In this document: one piece after another, positions 42,601 to 50,936 of the stretch
How positions within the stretch are numbered: position 1 is the stretch's first letter
Layout of the letters: the number at the start of each line of letters is the position of its first letter
Source of the DNA: a virus
IMG/VR virus record: IMGVR_UViG_3300034160_000048
Coordinates: 1 to 59,561 of that record
Reading direction: 5' to 3' (one strand)
Length of the DNA stretch: 59,561 nt
Translations under genes and position numbers: made by a program
Notes under the pieces: generated by a model
Database searches by the model: none
The model's input: only the letters and a program-made list of their open reading frames with translations
What the model was told of the DNA's origin: nothing

Positions 42601-45167
42601 ACATTACCGGTAGACACCATGCCGGTCGTACCAGCGGTGTTGCCCATCGTGGAGAGGCCAATCCCAACTCCGCCACCCCCGCCGCCAACGACAGACGCCG
42701 TGATCGTTGAACCGTTGAGGCCGAACGACACGCCGTTAGAATTGCTGAGTACCAGCGACCCGAGCGACGCCGAGTTGGCGCCAGCAGAGAACACCGGGTT
42801 GCCCGCACCTGCGCCGCCACTGACCGTGATGGTCATGCTGTTGCCGTTGGTGCTACCACTCAAGGTGATGTTTGCGCCGCCCGCTAACACGAACTGGCCC
42901 GTGGCAAGCCCGGTATTGCCCGCCGTGTTGCCGTTGGTCGACATACCGACCGATAACTGCGTGAACACGGTGGGGTCGGGCGTACTGAGCAGCAAGGAGC
43001 CGTTCGATGTTCCGATCGAAAGAATGCCGTAACCACGCATCTGGACCGATGATAGCGGGAAAGTACCGCTGCTATTTACAGTCGTGTTGCCTGCTGCGTA
43101 AATTGTCTCAGTAGCTACTCCGCCACCGGCTCCGACCGACATCGAGAGAGCGAGGCCAGCGGTGTTGTGTGTGATCGAGGCGCTGATGTTTGCGCCAGTA
43201 AAACCGCTGGTCGTACCCGCGTACCCGGCGGCATTGAAGCTCAACCCGGCGCTATTCACCGTCCAGGTAACGTTTGTCTGGGCCGTGTTGAGTCCGATCG
43301 CGTCGGTCGAGGCCCGCGCCGTCGTGATGCCGTTGTGCGAGCCCGTGATAATACCAGCACTCGCGCCCGTGCCCAGCCCGAAGCTAATGCCGTTGGAGTT
43401 GCTGAACGTAACGGTCTGGAACGTGTTGGAGACGGTACCCGCCGAGATACCAACAGGCGCGGCGGCAACCGACGCACCAATGATCGAGATGGTGCTGCCG
43501 GCGGTTGAAACCGTGATGTTTGCGCCCGCGACAAGACTCGACGTAGCGGGAGCGTTAATCGAAATCGTGGCGTTGCTACCGCTGCTCGACTGGCTGAGGC
43601 TGATGGGGCCAGTGCCTACAAACACCACGTTACCGGTACTAACCGTGCCGGTTGTGCCTGCCGTGTTGCCCATAGAGGACACACCAACACCGACGCCGCC
43701 GCCTCCGCCACCCGCACCGCCGACAACCGAAATCGTCATCGACCCCGCGTTGGTACTGCCGCTCAGGGTAATGTTTGCGCCGCCCGCCAGCACCAATTGA
43801 CCAGTAGCAAGACCAGTGGTACCCGCCGTGTTGCCACCAGTGGACATACCGACCGACAGCTGCGTAAACACAGTCGGGTCGGGAGTAGACAAGAGCAGGG
43901 AGCCGTTGGAGGTGCCCAGCGACAGAATGCCATACCCGCGCATGACCACCGACGACAGCGGGATAGTGCCGCTGCTGTTGACCGTCGTATTGCCGGTCGC
44001 GTAGATAGTCTCGGTCGCCGCGCCCGGGGCCCCCACGCTGATGGCCAGCCCGGCACTATTCAGGGTAATGCTGGCATTGGTCGCACTAGTGCCGGTACCC
44101 GCGTAGCCAGCGGCATTGAGGCTCAGTCCCGAACTGTTAACCGTCCAGGTAACATTCGTCTGCGCGGTGTTGAGCCCAACTGCATCAGTCGAAGCACGAG
44201 CCGTAGTCAGGGCGTTGTGGCTCGCCGTCATGATCGAGCCATTGACGGCATCTAGTCCGAAGCTGACTCCGTTGAGGTTCGAAAATAAGACAACACTATT
44301 ACTGCCCGCTGTCCTTGTGCCAGCTGCAAGCGTATTGCCGCCATCGCCAGCTCCGCCCCCGGAGGGTACGGAGATAATAACTTCTCCGGCACTAAGCCCG
44401 ACGGAAGCCACGCCCATGCCACGGAAAGTAAGCGACCGTGCGTCGACAGTAGACGAAGAAGATTGGCCGGTGGTGTTGCTGGATCCATAAATGCCAACGG
44501 TCTGAGCCGACTGAGTGGGGACCGTATAGCTGGCAGTTATCGTCGAAGCGTTGCCACCGAAGGTGATGCCGTTGCTGTTGGCAAAACTTATGGCGCCCGT
44601 GCTGCCCTGCACGGACACGGTGTTTTGAGTCTGCACGGACTGAGCGGGATACGAGGCAGAACCCGTAACAACACCCGCAGCGAGCCCGAAGCTAACGTTG
44701 TTCGAATTCGAAAATGTGACGGCGGATAGGGCCGCAGTGGTCGTGCCCGCCGACAGGGCGATGGCTGAGATCAGGCCAACAATAGAAGGAACTGTGTAGC
44801 TTGCGGTAACTTGCGAGCTGCCCGACATGCCGAAGCTGATGCCGTTGGAGTCCGCAAACTTGACCGTACCGGTCGAAACACTCTGCGTGCCCGCCGACAT
44901 CGCGACGCCGCCCGCGCCGGCTGCGGCGCTGGCAGTAATGGTGTTGCCGGCTATGCCGAACGACACCCCGTTGGAATTCGAGAAAACGATCTGCGGGCCG
45001 GTAGCTGTACCCGCGCCCGCACTAAGCGATACGATGCCACCGCCCGCTCCACCGGGGGGCGACCACGAAGCCGCGTAATCATCCGTGGCGGTTTTCGCCA
45101 GCACGTAGCCGACGTCGCCACCCGGAGGAAGGAAAACCTCAACGATTCCGCCGGAGCCGATTGCCAT
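39657..45167 (-). CDS. Giant repetitive fibre protein (1836 residues)
   Basis: The N-terminal 55 residues (MAIGSGGIVEVFLPPGGDVG to YAASWSPPGG) resemble phage fibre attachment segments. Residues about 60-1560 are a Ser/Gly/Asn/Thr-rich chain of short beta repeats of the type SNSNGISFGLG followed by ITASHN-like strands, and GNTAGTTG-type units. Large blocks are duplicated within it. The C-terminal 270 residues form a different globular domain (SVWEPWPLGNNTAYSSYGHN to RARPWLNFDY), likely the receptor-binding or trimerising end. It would make a very long side or tail fibre. Confidence 0.72.
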   Translation of the reverse strand: MAIGSGGIVEVFLPPGGDVGYVLAKTATDDYAASWSPPGGAGGGIVSLSAGAGTATGPQIVFSNSNGVSFGIAGNTITASAAAGAGGVAMSAGTQSVSTGTVKFADSNGISFGMSGSSQVTASYTVPSIVGLISAIALSAGTTTAALSAVTFSNSNNVSFGLAAGVVTGSASYPAQSVQTQNTVSVQGSTGAISFANSNGITFGGNASTITASYTVPTQSAQTVGIYGSSNTTGQSSSSTVDARSLTFRGMGVASVGLSAGEVIISVPSGGGAGDGGNTLAAGTRTAGSNSVVLFSNLNGVSFGLDAVNGSIMTASHNALTTARASTDAVGLNTAQTNVTWTVNSSGLSLNAAGYAGTGTSATNASITLNSAGLAISVGAPGAATETIYATGNTTVNSSGTIPLSSVVMRGYGILSLGTSNGSLLLSTPDPTVFTQLSVGMSTGGNTAGTTGLATGQLVLAGGANITLSGSTNAGSMTISVVGGAGGGGGGVGVGVSSMGNTAGTTGTVSTGNVVFVGTGPISLSQSSSGSNATISINAPATSSLVAGANITVSTAGSTISIIGASVAAAPVGISAGTVSNTFQTVTFSNSNGISFGLGTGASAGIITGSHNGITTARASTDAIGLNTAQTNVTWTVNSAGLSFNAAGYAGTTSGFTGANISASITHNTAGLALSMSVGAGGGVATETIYAAGNTTVNSSGTFPLSSVQMRGYGILSIGTSNGSLLLSTPDPTVFTQLSVGMSTNGNTAGNTGLATGQFVLAGGANITLSGSTNGNSMTITVSGGAGAGNPVFSAGANSASLGSLVLSNSNGVSFGLNGSTITASVVGGGGGGVGIGLSTMGNTAGTTGMVSTGNVVLVGSGPISLSQSSSGSNATISINAPATSSLVAGANITVSTAGSTISIIGASVAAAPIGISAGTVSNTFQTVTFSNSNGISFGLGTGASAGIITASHNGITTARASTDAIGLNTAQSNVTWTANSSGISIDARGYAGTATGFTGANVSGSMTHNSQGLSLSLSVAPSGGGADGYNILAAGTQTAATTGTVLFNNANGITFGMSNSSVITASHNGLTTARASTDAVGLATAQSNVTWTVNSAGISLDARNYAGVGTSATNASITLNSNGLAISVAAPGAGGGVGLSAGTQSVSTGTVAFANSNGISFGMSGSNQITASYTVPAQSAQSLGLYGSSQTYGQSSSSTIDARSLTFVGSGGVSVGLSGGSYLISGQTTTPQTVQTVGLYGVGNTTGQSSSSTVDARSITFSGAGGVSVGLSGGTYIISGGAGGGAGYTAGVSTGGNTSGDTGAVTGRLILAGGANITLSGSTNAGSMTLSIGAPATSSLSVTGALSISANGSTISMGVQPGGLYASSQTTGQSSSSSYDIRSMSVVGQGIVSVGLSGGSLLLSATQSNQAFSASGGSSAFQTLAFNNGNGATFTNTAGSVGLSYTVPTVTQYFSNTATTFNGTNVSGSITHNTAGIRIDISAGAGGGGVTPVASASNGSFSFTTLGFSNANNVTFGTSVGGIITASVAAPGAAAENNWINLLGANTAGNTTASGSTIGYSGINVTLSGTNGSVINFSAPASSSLSATGDLSISTNGSTISIGYAEPVASVWEPWPLGNNTAYSSYGHNTMYYFPVFPPDNAAVSAIEMACSFNNASSSVSHSVGQTIQYGLYKAGAGASSTQYESISTSQMVIQASFSSNLSGGLTISQGTGSYTVSSAGTGFISSLTGQKHFYLPFATTLHAGSKYHVGFRVSTASVGNTGAFRQSFLVMTNQSNLSWGRVFVSTIFASNVSVIEDQDARYYSATTGGMMASYAVSQASLQVSRARPWLNFDY

Positions 45168-45173
45168 AGCGGG

Positions 45174-45731
45174 TTAACCTAGGACTGCGCGGAACTGTTC
45201 CTCGGCAGCGCGAAGTGCAGCAACGCGCTCGTTGAGAATTGACTGCTGGGCCAGCAAGTCGGCCAACTGGCCTTTAAGCTTGTCTTCCCAGACCCTAAGG
45301 TTGACTTCCTGATTGGCCACCTCAGCCAACCGCTTGTCAGCACCATCCTTTACCGCCGACGCCGCCGCCAGCCTGCGGTCAGCTTCCGCAAGGATGGCTG
45401 CTGCATCGACACGAGCCGAATTCGAGCGCTGGGCAGCGTTCTCGGTAGTTTGAGCAGCTTGCGCAAGAGCGGAAGCTACGATTGAGTCGCGCTCCTCCTT
45501 GGCCTTGCGATGCTCAGCCTTAGCCGACTCCAACTCGGAATCGATTGACGCCCGGATCTGAAGGATCTCGGACGCGGGGCCGGCGAGAGCGATGACGGCC
45601 TGAGCCTGCGCCTTCTTGTCCTCAAGCTCCTTGTACAAGGCCTGGAGGCGGCCGGAATCGGCCAACAAAGCGGCAACGGCGAGGAAATCGCCGGAACCGC
45701 CACCCGAACCATCTGGACCGACGAGGCTCAT
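45174..45731 (-). CDS. Coiled-coil structural protein, possibly fibre-associated
   Basis: A 185-residue protein. After a Gly-rich start (MSLVGPDGSGGGSGDFLAVA) almost all of it is charged Ala/Glu/Lys/Gln helix (LYKELEDKKAQAQAVIALAG, DSELESAKAEHRKAKEERDS, GADKRLAEVANQEVNLRVWE). Expressed directly before the giant fibre gene, it may be a trimeric stalk or fibre assembly factor. No family recognised. Confidence 0.6.
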   Translation of the reverse strand: MSLVGPDGSGGGSGDFLAVAALLADSGRLQALYKELEDKKAQAQAVIALAGPASEILQIRASIDSELESAKAEHRKAKEERDSIVASALAQAAQTTENAAQRSNSARVDAAAILAEADRRLAAASAVKDGADKRLAEVANQEVNLRVWEDKLKGQLADLLAQQSILNERVAALRAAEEQFRAVLG

Positions 45732-46054
45732 ACAATGCCCGCCTGATTCACGGTGAGTGAAACGTTGCCACCCGAGCTGATGCTGACATTAAGTCGGCAG
45801 GCACGGGGCGGATACGCATAGTTGCTGTCCGAATTAACCACCTTGCCCACGAGGGTGGGGTGATCAAACCAGACGGCAGTGGCGGGGTTGAAGGTCGGGG
45901 CGAAGACGTCGTCGAAAGTGTGCTCCACTTTGTAAGTCGCAGTCCCGCTGTCGATGGTCGCGCCAAGGGCAGCAGTGGACGGCGACTGGTAATGGTCAAA
46001 AGGAATAGGGGCGCTAACCCCCACTCCCGTTACGGTGACCTTCACCGGGCGCAT
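45728..46054 (-). CDS. Small virion-region protein
   Basis: A 108-residue beta-rich protein starting MRPVKVTVTGVGVSAPIPFD, ending SISSGGNVSLTVNQAGIV. It overlaps the coiled-coil gene start (ATGA). Position between head and fibre genes suggests a small structural or head-completion protein. Unassigned. Confidence 0.6.
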   Translation of the reverse strand: MRPVKVTVTGVGVSAPIPFDHYQSPSTAALGATIDSGTATYKVEHTFDDVFAPTFNPATAVWFDHPTLVGKVVNSDSNYAYPPRACRLNVSISSGGNVSLTVNQAGIV

Positions 46055-46058
46055 GGTC

Positions 46059-46757
46059 TTACCGCGCCTTCGCTACGAGGATGTAATCGACCGTGAGGGT
46101 ACGGGCGGCAGCAGTGCCGTTCGCAACCGACAGGGTGATGGTCAGATCCTCGTCGTCGCACAGGTTGGTGCTGGGCGTGATGTAGCCCACGACCGCGTCG
46201 CCAAACATGTACCAGATGCGGTCGATGCCGTCGAAGTACAGGCCGACCGTCGTGTACGTGTCGCTCGCCATCGTACCGGCAACAGCCGACGTCGAGGTGT
46301 TGTTCTTCTCAGCAAACACCGAGATGGAGGTGGTGGCAGCGGCCTTGTAGAAGTACAGGCCATCAGTGACGTCGAGCGGGGTGGTGTCGGTGATGCACAG
46401 GCCCACGACCACAGCGGCGTTGGTGGCATCGTCCACCTTGAAACGAGCCTTCATGAAAGTACGCTTGCCCAGCTCCAGCCGGAAGCCTTCAAACGCCTTC
46501 TGAATCGAGTTGAGGTCGTTGTTGGCGGCCGAGTTGACCAGCGCCAGCACGCCGCCATCGCCGTCGATCAGGGCCTGGGTTGCGCCAGCCTGCGTCTCCG
46601 TGACCGTCCAGTCACCGGCAGTGTACAAGTCGAAATCGTTGAAATAGGTATGGTATTTCGTCGGGTCGGGCATGCCGAACGACGAAAAGATGTTGTTGAC
46701 GTTCTGCGTCGAGAGGCCGCCCGGCAGGCGGGTTACGTCGAGTTCATTCAGGGGCAT
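46059..46757 (-). CDS. Beta-sandwich virion protein, possibly a capsid decoration or lectin-like protein
   Basis: A 232-residue protein starting MPLNELDVTRLPGGLSTQNV. From about residue 35 it reads as a concanavalin/LamG-like jelly roll (YFNDFDLYTAGDWTVTETQA, KARFKVDDATNAAVVVGLCI, RIWYMFGDAVVGYITPS). It is the first gene after the capsid-gene hairpin, so is probably made at lower level than the capsid protein. Structural role inferred. Confidence 0.55.
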   Translation of the reverse strand: MPLNELDVTRLPGGLSTQNVNNIFSSFGMPDPTKYHTYFNDFDLYTAGDWTVTETQAGATQALIDGDGGVLALVNSAANNDLNSIQKAFEGFRLELGKRTFMKARFKVDDATNAAVVVGLCITDTTPLDVTDGLYFYKAAATTSISVFAEKNNTSTSAVAGTMASDTYTTVGLYFDGIDRIWYMFGDAVVGYITPSTNLCDDEDLTITLSVANGTAAARTLTVDYILVAKAR

Positions 46758-46788
46758 TGTCGTTGTCTCCGTTTAGTTTCGGGGAAGA

Positions 46789-46816
46789 GGGCGACCCGTT
46801 TAGGTCCGGGCCGCCC
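46789..46816 (-). terminator. Hairpin after the major capsid gene
   Basis: On the minus strand GGGCGGCCCG (46816-46807) pairs with CGGGTCGCCC (46798-46789): 10 pairs including one G-T, loop of 8, then TCTTCCCC. The T-tract is poor, so it may terminate only partly and reduce read-through from the capsid gene. Confidence 0.55.
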
Positions 46817-46841
46817 TTTGCTCTACTGTACGAGCAGTACC

Positions 46842-47756
46842 TTACAGGCCGGCGGTGCCGAACAGGGCGCGCGGATCGGTCCAGCCCGGAATGTAACGTT
46901 CCGTGGCCTTGTAGCGCATGCTGTCCGTATCGAAGTCACCTTCCATCGAGCGGTCGAGAGCCCGGCGCGTCAACAGCTTGAGGCCGTTGGGCGTGTCGGT
47001 CTGCACAAACCACGCAGTGGTGGAGGTGATACGCGAGATGTTCGCCTGACCCTTCGACAGCATCCCCATCGACTTGACGGGGTTGATGTCGTTGTTCGCC
47101 GTGCCCGTGCGCAGGGTGCTCTTGAGGAGAACCTCCGCCTGGAACACATTCGACGGGCCGGTAACGATCTGCGTCGGGGTGAGCCGGATACGCTTGTTGT
47201 TGTTGTCAACAGCATTGCGGATCTGGATCAGGATCTGCTCCAGCGACGTCTGCGACAGGGCCGCAGCAGTCGTCAGCGTGTTGCTGAACGTGCTACCCAC
47301 GATCGGATGGGAAGCGGAGCAGAGCGAAACGCCATCGCCACCGAGGTACGAACCGTTGAAAGCACGGTTCAGGATGTTGGCGGTCAGCGTCTCCTTCGTT
47401 TCGATCAGCGACTGAGCGAGGTGCTCAGCGTAGGTCGACCCGATCTTGATGTGGTCGCCATCCTCCACGAGGACCTTGGTGAGCGCGAACGCAAGGCCGA
47501 AGACCTTGTAGACGTAGCGCTGGATGAACAGAACACCACCTGACTGGTAGGTGACTGCAGTGCCGTCCGGGAGTTCCGGAGCCGCACCAAACCCGTAGAG
47601 AACGGGCTCTTCCTGATAGGAACGAGCGATGCCCTTGGACTGCTTGAAGACCTGCTTCCACTCGTCCGCACGCTGGTCGTAGACGCCATCGAAGACTTCG
47701 TTCAGGATCGGCTCGACAACCGATCGGAAGTCTGTACTGCGCATTGGATTTGCCAT
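46842..47756 (-). CDS. Major capsid protein
   Basis: A 304-residue protein. LNEVFDGVYDQRADEWKQVF and FIQRYVYKVFGLAFALTKVL near the N-terminus, KETLTANILNRAFNGSYLGG in the middle and GLKLLTRRALDRSMEGDFDT with ATERYIPGWTDPRALFG at the end match the T4/HK97-fold capsid subunits of Mu-like and podovirus groups. Position after the scaffold and decoration-like genes and the following hairpin are as expected for the most abundant protein. Confidence 0.75.
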   Translation of the reverse strand: MANPMRSTDFRSVVEPILNEVFDGVYDQRADEWKQVFKQSKGIARSYQEEPVLYGFGAAPELPDGTAVTYQSGGVLFIQRYVYKVFGLAFALTKVLVEDGDHIKIGSTYAEHLAQSLIETKETLTANILNRAFNGSYLGGDGVSLCSASHPIVGSTFSNTLTTAAALSQTSLEQILIQIRNAVDNNNKRIRLTPTQIVTGPSNVFQAEVLLKSTLRTGTANNDINPVKSMGMLSKGQANISRITSTTAWFVQTDTPNGLKLLTRRALDRSMEGDFDTDSMRYKATERYIPGWTDPRALFGTAGL

Positions 47757-47770
47757 TTCTAGTTACTCCC

Positions 47771-48343
47771 TTAGATCTGCGCGATGGTCGCGACGTACTG
47801 GTGCTCGCTCAACTGGACATAGACGTTGACGTAGGTGTCACCCCACGCATTGTCGATATCCGGGACGAGGCCCAGCACGCGGAGGCCCGCGTTGGCGGCG
47901 TTGGAGGCCGCATTGAGGGAGACGTTCGAAAGGCCGGTCGTGGTGCTGCCCGCACTGGTGTCGTTGGTCGACCAGTCATACTGCGCGCCCACCGCCGTCT
48001 GCGCCATCGTGGCCGACGTCTGGACCGCATACACGATTGCCGGGTCGCTGGTGATGTAGGCAACGATTTCGGTTGCCGACGTCGAGGCAGGCCAGTAGTT
48101 CGACACGCGACGGCGACCATCGGTGCCGGTGTACTCGACACCCTGGAATGCACCAACCGCTCCGGTGACACCCGTGCCGCCGGCGGCAGACAGGGCAATG
48201 GAGCCGTCAGCAATGAAGCCGACAGGCGAACCCTGATAGATGTTCGAACCGTAGGCGGTCGTGATTGTGGAAGCCACCGGGCGAATGTTGCCCGACGGAT
48301 GGTATGCGGGCCGGAGCCCGAAAGGCGAAGCCACTGAGGGCAT
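47771..48343 (-). CDS. Putative capsid decoration or minor head protein
   Basis: A 190-residue protein starting MPSVASPFGLRPAYHPSGNI. It has small-residue beta strands (GSPVGFIADGSIALSAAGGT, GAVGAFQGVEYTGTDGRRRV) and ends YVQLSEHQYVATIAQI. Such proteins regularly precede the capsid gene in this type of head module and may cement the shell. No firm family. Confidence 0.6.
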   Translation of the reverse strand: MPSVASPFGLRPAYHPSGNIRPVASTITTAYGSNIYQGSPVGFIADGSIALSAAGGTGVTGAVGAFQGVEYTGTDGRRRVSNYWPASTSATEIVAYITSDPAIVYAVQTSATMAQTAVGAQYDWSTNDTSAGSTTTGLSNVSLNAASNAANAGLRVLGLVPDIDNAWGDTYVNVYVQLSEHQYVATIAQI

Positions 48344-48403
48344 TGTTACTACTCCTTAAAGAGGGTTGAGAATCAGTTGGTTAACCCCCACGCACCGGCA
48401 GCC

Positions 48404-48961
48404 TCAGGCGTCAACGCCTTCGAACTTGCCAACACGCGGGCCTCGACCCAGCTCTGCGGAACCATCACCCACTTCCACATCAGCGCCCTTGGACTTCGCC
48501 TCGTTGGCGATAACCTCGAGTACTGATCGCAGCTTGCCTTCTTCCTCATTCGGCTGTACATGATGTGCTTCATTCATGTACATCTGGTAGAGGTGAATCG
48601 GCAGCTTGAAGGCCACCATCTCGTTGACGCCGATATAACCACTCCAGTCGCCACCCTTGAGAGCTGCGTGATCCCAGCCTTGGATTTCCGTAGCCTTGAT
48701 CGGCTCGTATCCGAGGCGCACACGCGCGTGAATCGGGTCGCGGGGGTTGGTCGTTGTCAGCCAACAGACATGGTACCCGGGAATCGGGGGAAGGTCGGGC
48801 AGGGCCGACGAGAAAAACGAGTTTCTGAATGCATCCAGACGACTCTGATCATTGGCTACCCGATTCTCAGTTGCAGGGCGATCAGTCGCCTCCCTGCCCT
48901 GTTTGCTATCGGACTGGCCACGGTTGCTGAGTCTGTCATCACGATCATTCGGGGTTGCCAT
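48404..48961 (-). CDS. Unknown head-module protein
   Basis: A 185-residue protein. The first 45 residues are polar and disordered (MATPNDRDDRLSNRGQSDSK). The core (IPGYHVCWLTTTNPRDPIHA, GWDHAALKGGDWSGYIGVNE, LYQMYMNEAHHVQPNEEEGK) is a compact domain seen next to scaffold genes in related phages, then an acidic end. A head-assembly role is inferred from position. Confidence 0.55.
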   Translation of the reverse strand: MATPNDRDDRLSNRGQSDSKQGREATDRPATENRVANDQSRLDAFRNSFFSSALPDLPPIPGYHVCWLTTTNPRDPIHARVRLGYEPIKATEIQGWDHAALKGGDWSGYIGVNEMVAFKLPIHLYQMYMNEAHHVQPNEEEGKLRSVLEVIANEAKSKGADVEVGDGSAELGRGPRVGKFEGVDA

Positions 48962-48967
48962 AACTGC

Positions 48968-49456
48968 TCACTCCACTTTAATGCGAGCTGTTGAATCTGC
49001 GTGCGCTACGACGGCACGCGCCATTTCGATCATCTGTTCATCAGATCCGGTCAATTTGAAGGAATTAACTGCCCAACAAAGAAGCCGGACGTTGTCCTTC
49101 GTGTACCCTTTCTTGGGGTTGATGCGGTCGACAGAAATGTTAGTCGGGCCGGAGCCTACCCAGGTCATGGGGAGCCCGGACAGAGCGCATTTGCCTTCTT
49201 GCCTGTGCCACAAAGTCAATAAGAAGGAAGCATCGATGTTTGACCCTACTTTGCTTCCGGATATACGCTTCATTTTCAGCTTGAACGAGCTGTAAGGGGT
49301 CTTGGCCCTTACAGCAGTTATTCTAATCTTATCACAAGTCTTGCAGCAGTACCGCGACCTTTTCAGGCGCGAGGGGTAGAAACCCTTATGCGGAAGCATC
49401 TTGTCGCATTTGATGCAACGGATCAACGGCCTATCCTTTATGGTGGCGTACGTCAC
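48968..49456 (-). CDS. HNH homing-type endonuclease
   Basis: A 162-residue protein. CIKCDKMLPHKGF and CCKTCDKIR are zinc knuckles; GKCALSGLPMTW followed by ISVDRINPKKGYTKDNVRLL and WAVNSFK is the HNH core of the phage GVE2-like group. It sits between the scaffold gene (ATGA overlap) and the next head gene. Mobile element inference. Unlike the second HNH gene, the downstream gene here keeps a good start. Confidence 0.82.
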   Translation of the reverse strand: MTYATIKDRPLIRCIKCDKMLPHKGFYPSRLKRSRYCCKTCDKIRITAVRAKTPYSSFKLKMKRISGSKVGSNIDASFLLTLWHRQEGKCALSGLPMTWVGSGPTNISVDRINPKKGYTKDNVRLLCWAVNSFKLTGSDEQMIEMARAVVAHADSTARIKVE

Positions 49457-50481
49457 TGCCTGCGACTCCGCCCCGCATTGTCAGCATCCCACTGGGCGTA
49501 CTTGCTGATATACTTTTTCCGAAGCACGGGGTCATCCCACACTCCAGCGTCCACCAGAGCCTGCTTGCGCTCCGGCGAAATGTAAAACTTGGTGCCGCCG
49601 TTGACGCCACCAGTGCCGTTGCCGCCAGTCGGAAGCCGGGGGCCGCCATTGCGACGCGGAGCGGGAGTTACCTCCTCCTCTTCCTCGTCGTCATCGTCGT
49701 CCTCGGTTTCCCGGTCGGACTGAGTATCGGCGGCCTTGAAGCGATCGGGCAGCCGCTTGGCGGCGCGCTTGCGCAACTCGTCCCAGTATTCGTCGGACGT
49801 CGGGTTGTAACCGTCCCGGGCCAAGCCAGCGTCGATTGCGAGAACCACGGCGGACTCTTCGTTACGCCCGTACGGGTCGTACCAGTCCTTGTTCTCTTCC
49901 GCGAACTGCTGGGCCCGGGCGACGATTGCCGCATCGACCTTGGGGGCCTGCTGCTGGGGCTGCGCCTCTTTCTGCTTGGTGTTCTTGAAATTCTTGAGCT
50001 GGTCCAGGTTACTTCTGAGATTGTCGCGGATCTTCTGCGCCTTGACGACATCCGCGCCGTTATTGGCCGTAACGGCGGCGGCGATTACTTCGTCTGCGAG
50101 TTCGATCTGCTGCTCGACCTGCCCGATGCGCGAATCGACCGTCGCGATCTCGGTTCCTTGGGTCCGCTGCTCGACCGCCATCAGGCGGCGCTCCAGCGCC
50201 TCATTCTGAGTGCGCAGGTAGTTGAGTTCAACTTTGTCGCGCCCGATTGCTTTCTTCTGACGGTCCCGCTTCAGGCGGCGCTCGGCTCGGCGGCGCTCCC
50301 GGATCTCCTCCCGTTCAGGCGAGTCGTCGTCGCCGGCCTCGTCGTCGCCCTCCGGGGCGGCCTCACGGGCACCGACGCGCTCGTCATCACCATCCTCTGC
50401 CGCCGGGGCCTTCTCGCCCGGCTTGAGTTCCACAACTTCGACGTCTTGGTCGAGGTCCTTATCTTTCTCTTCGAGTGCCAC
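49453..50481 (-). CDS. Scaffold protein
   Basis: A 342-residue acidic, helical protein. Residues 1-60 are strongly acidic, about 60-165 form coiled coil (RAERRLKRDRQKKAIGRDKV, LERRLMAVEQRTQGTEIATV), then QEAQPQQQ-like linkers, a run of Asp/Glu, and a C-terminal segment TKFYISPERKQALVDAGVWD and KKYISKYAQWD that probably binds the capsid subunit. Size, composition and place between portal and capsid genes fit a scaffold. Confidence 0.72.
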   Translation of the reverse strand: MALEEKDKDLDQDVEVVELKPGEKAPAAEDGDDERVGAREAAPEGDDEAGDDDSPEREEIRERRRAERRLKRDRQKKAIGRDKVELNYLRTQNEALERRLMAVEQRTQGTEIATVDSRIGQVEQQIELADEVIAAAVTANNGADVVKAQKIRDNLRSNLDQLKNFKNTKQKEAQPQQQAPKVDAAIVARAQQFAEENKDWYDPYGRNEESAVVLAIDAGLARDGYNPTSDEYWDELRKRAAKRLPDRFKAADTQSDRETEDDDDDEEEEEVTPAPRRNGGPRLPTGGNGTGGVNGGTKFYISPERKQALVDAGVWDDPVLRKKYISKYAQWDADNAGRSRRQ

Positions 50482-50498
50482 TGTCTAGCTCCTTGCAG

Positions 50499-50936
50499 TT
50501 AGACGAAAGCGATGACTTCCAGCGGATCGCAGGTTACTGCACCGAGGATGTCAAGGTCATTGAACAGCGCAAAAAGCGCCACCGCGCCCTCAGCCTTCGG
50601 GCCATGAGGGACTTCGAACTTGTCGCCACCGAATTTCGGGATACGAACGTAGTCGCCTTCCTTGCACCATGCGCCCTCGGGCCATGGGGTCATCTTCTCG
50701 CGGTTGTGGAAAGCCAGCGGCCCCAGCCCTACGACCTTGGCCACCTGCGTATTCCATGCCACGGTTTCCTGTGTCTCGGACGACAGGATGATGCCACCCT
50801 TAGTCTTTTTCTTGGCGCTGCGAATCTGGACCAGAACCCTCGAGCCGTAAGGCCGGAGTCCGGGATCGACAGCGGGGAACGCCTCTTCGAGGCTCATATC
50901 AAACTTTACAGCCGGTGCGAAGTTAACTGAACTCAT
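50499..50936 (-). CDS. GroES-like co-chaperonin
   Basis: A 145-residue protein. GLRPYGSRVLVQIRSAKKKT corresponds to the GroES N-terminal strands, KTKGGIILSSETQETVAW to the mobile loop with hydrophobic IIL at 49-51 that docks on GroEL, and QVAKVVGLGPLAF, GAWCKEGDYVRIPKFGGDKF to the following barrel strands. It is longer than GroES (97). Phages such as T4 (gp31) replace GroES to fold a large capsid protein; the head-module location suggests the same. Confidence 0.75.
   Translation of the reverse strand: MSSVNFAPAVKFDMSLEEAFPAVDPGLRPYGSRVLVQIRSAKKKTKGGIILSSETQETVAWNTQVAKVVGLGPLAFHNREKMTPWPEGAWCKEGDYVRIPKFGGDKFEVPHGPKAEGAVALFALFNDLDILGAVTCDPLEVIAFV

Noticed and set aside
46035-47543. 502-codon plus-strand frame opposite the capsid gene
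   Set aside because: His/Arg/Val-rich shadow of the capsid and neighbouring genes with no start signal.
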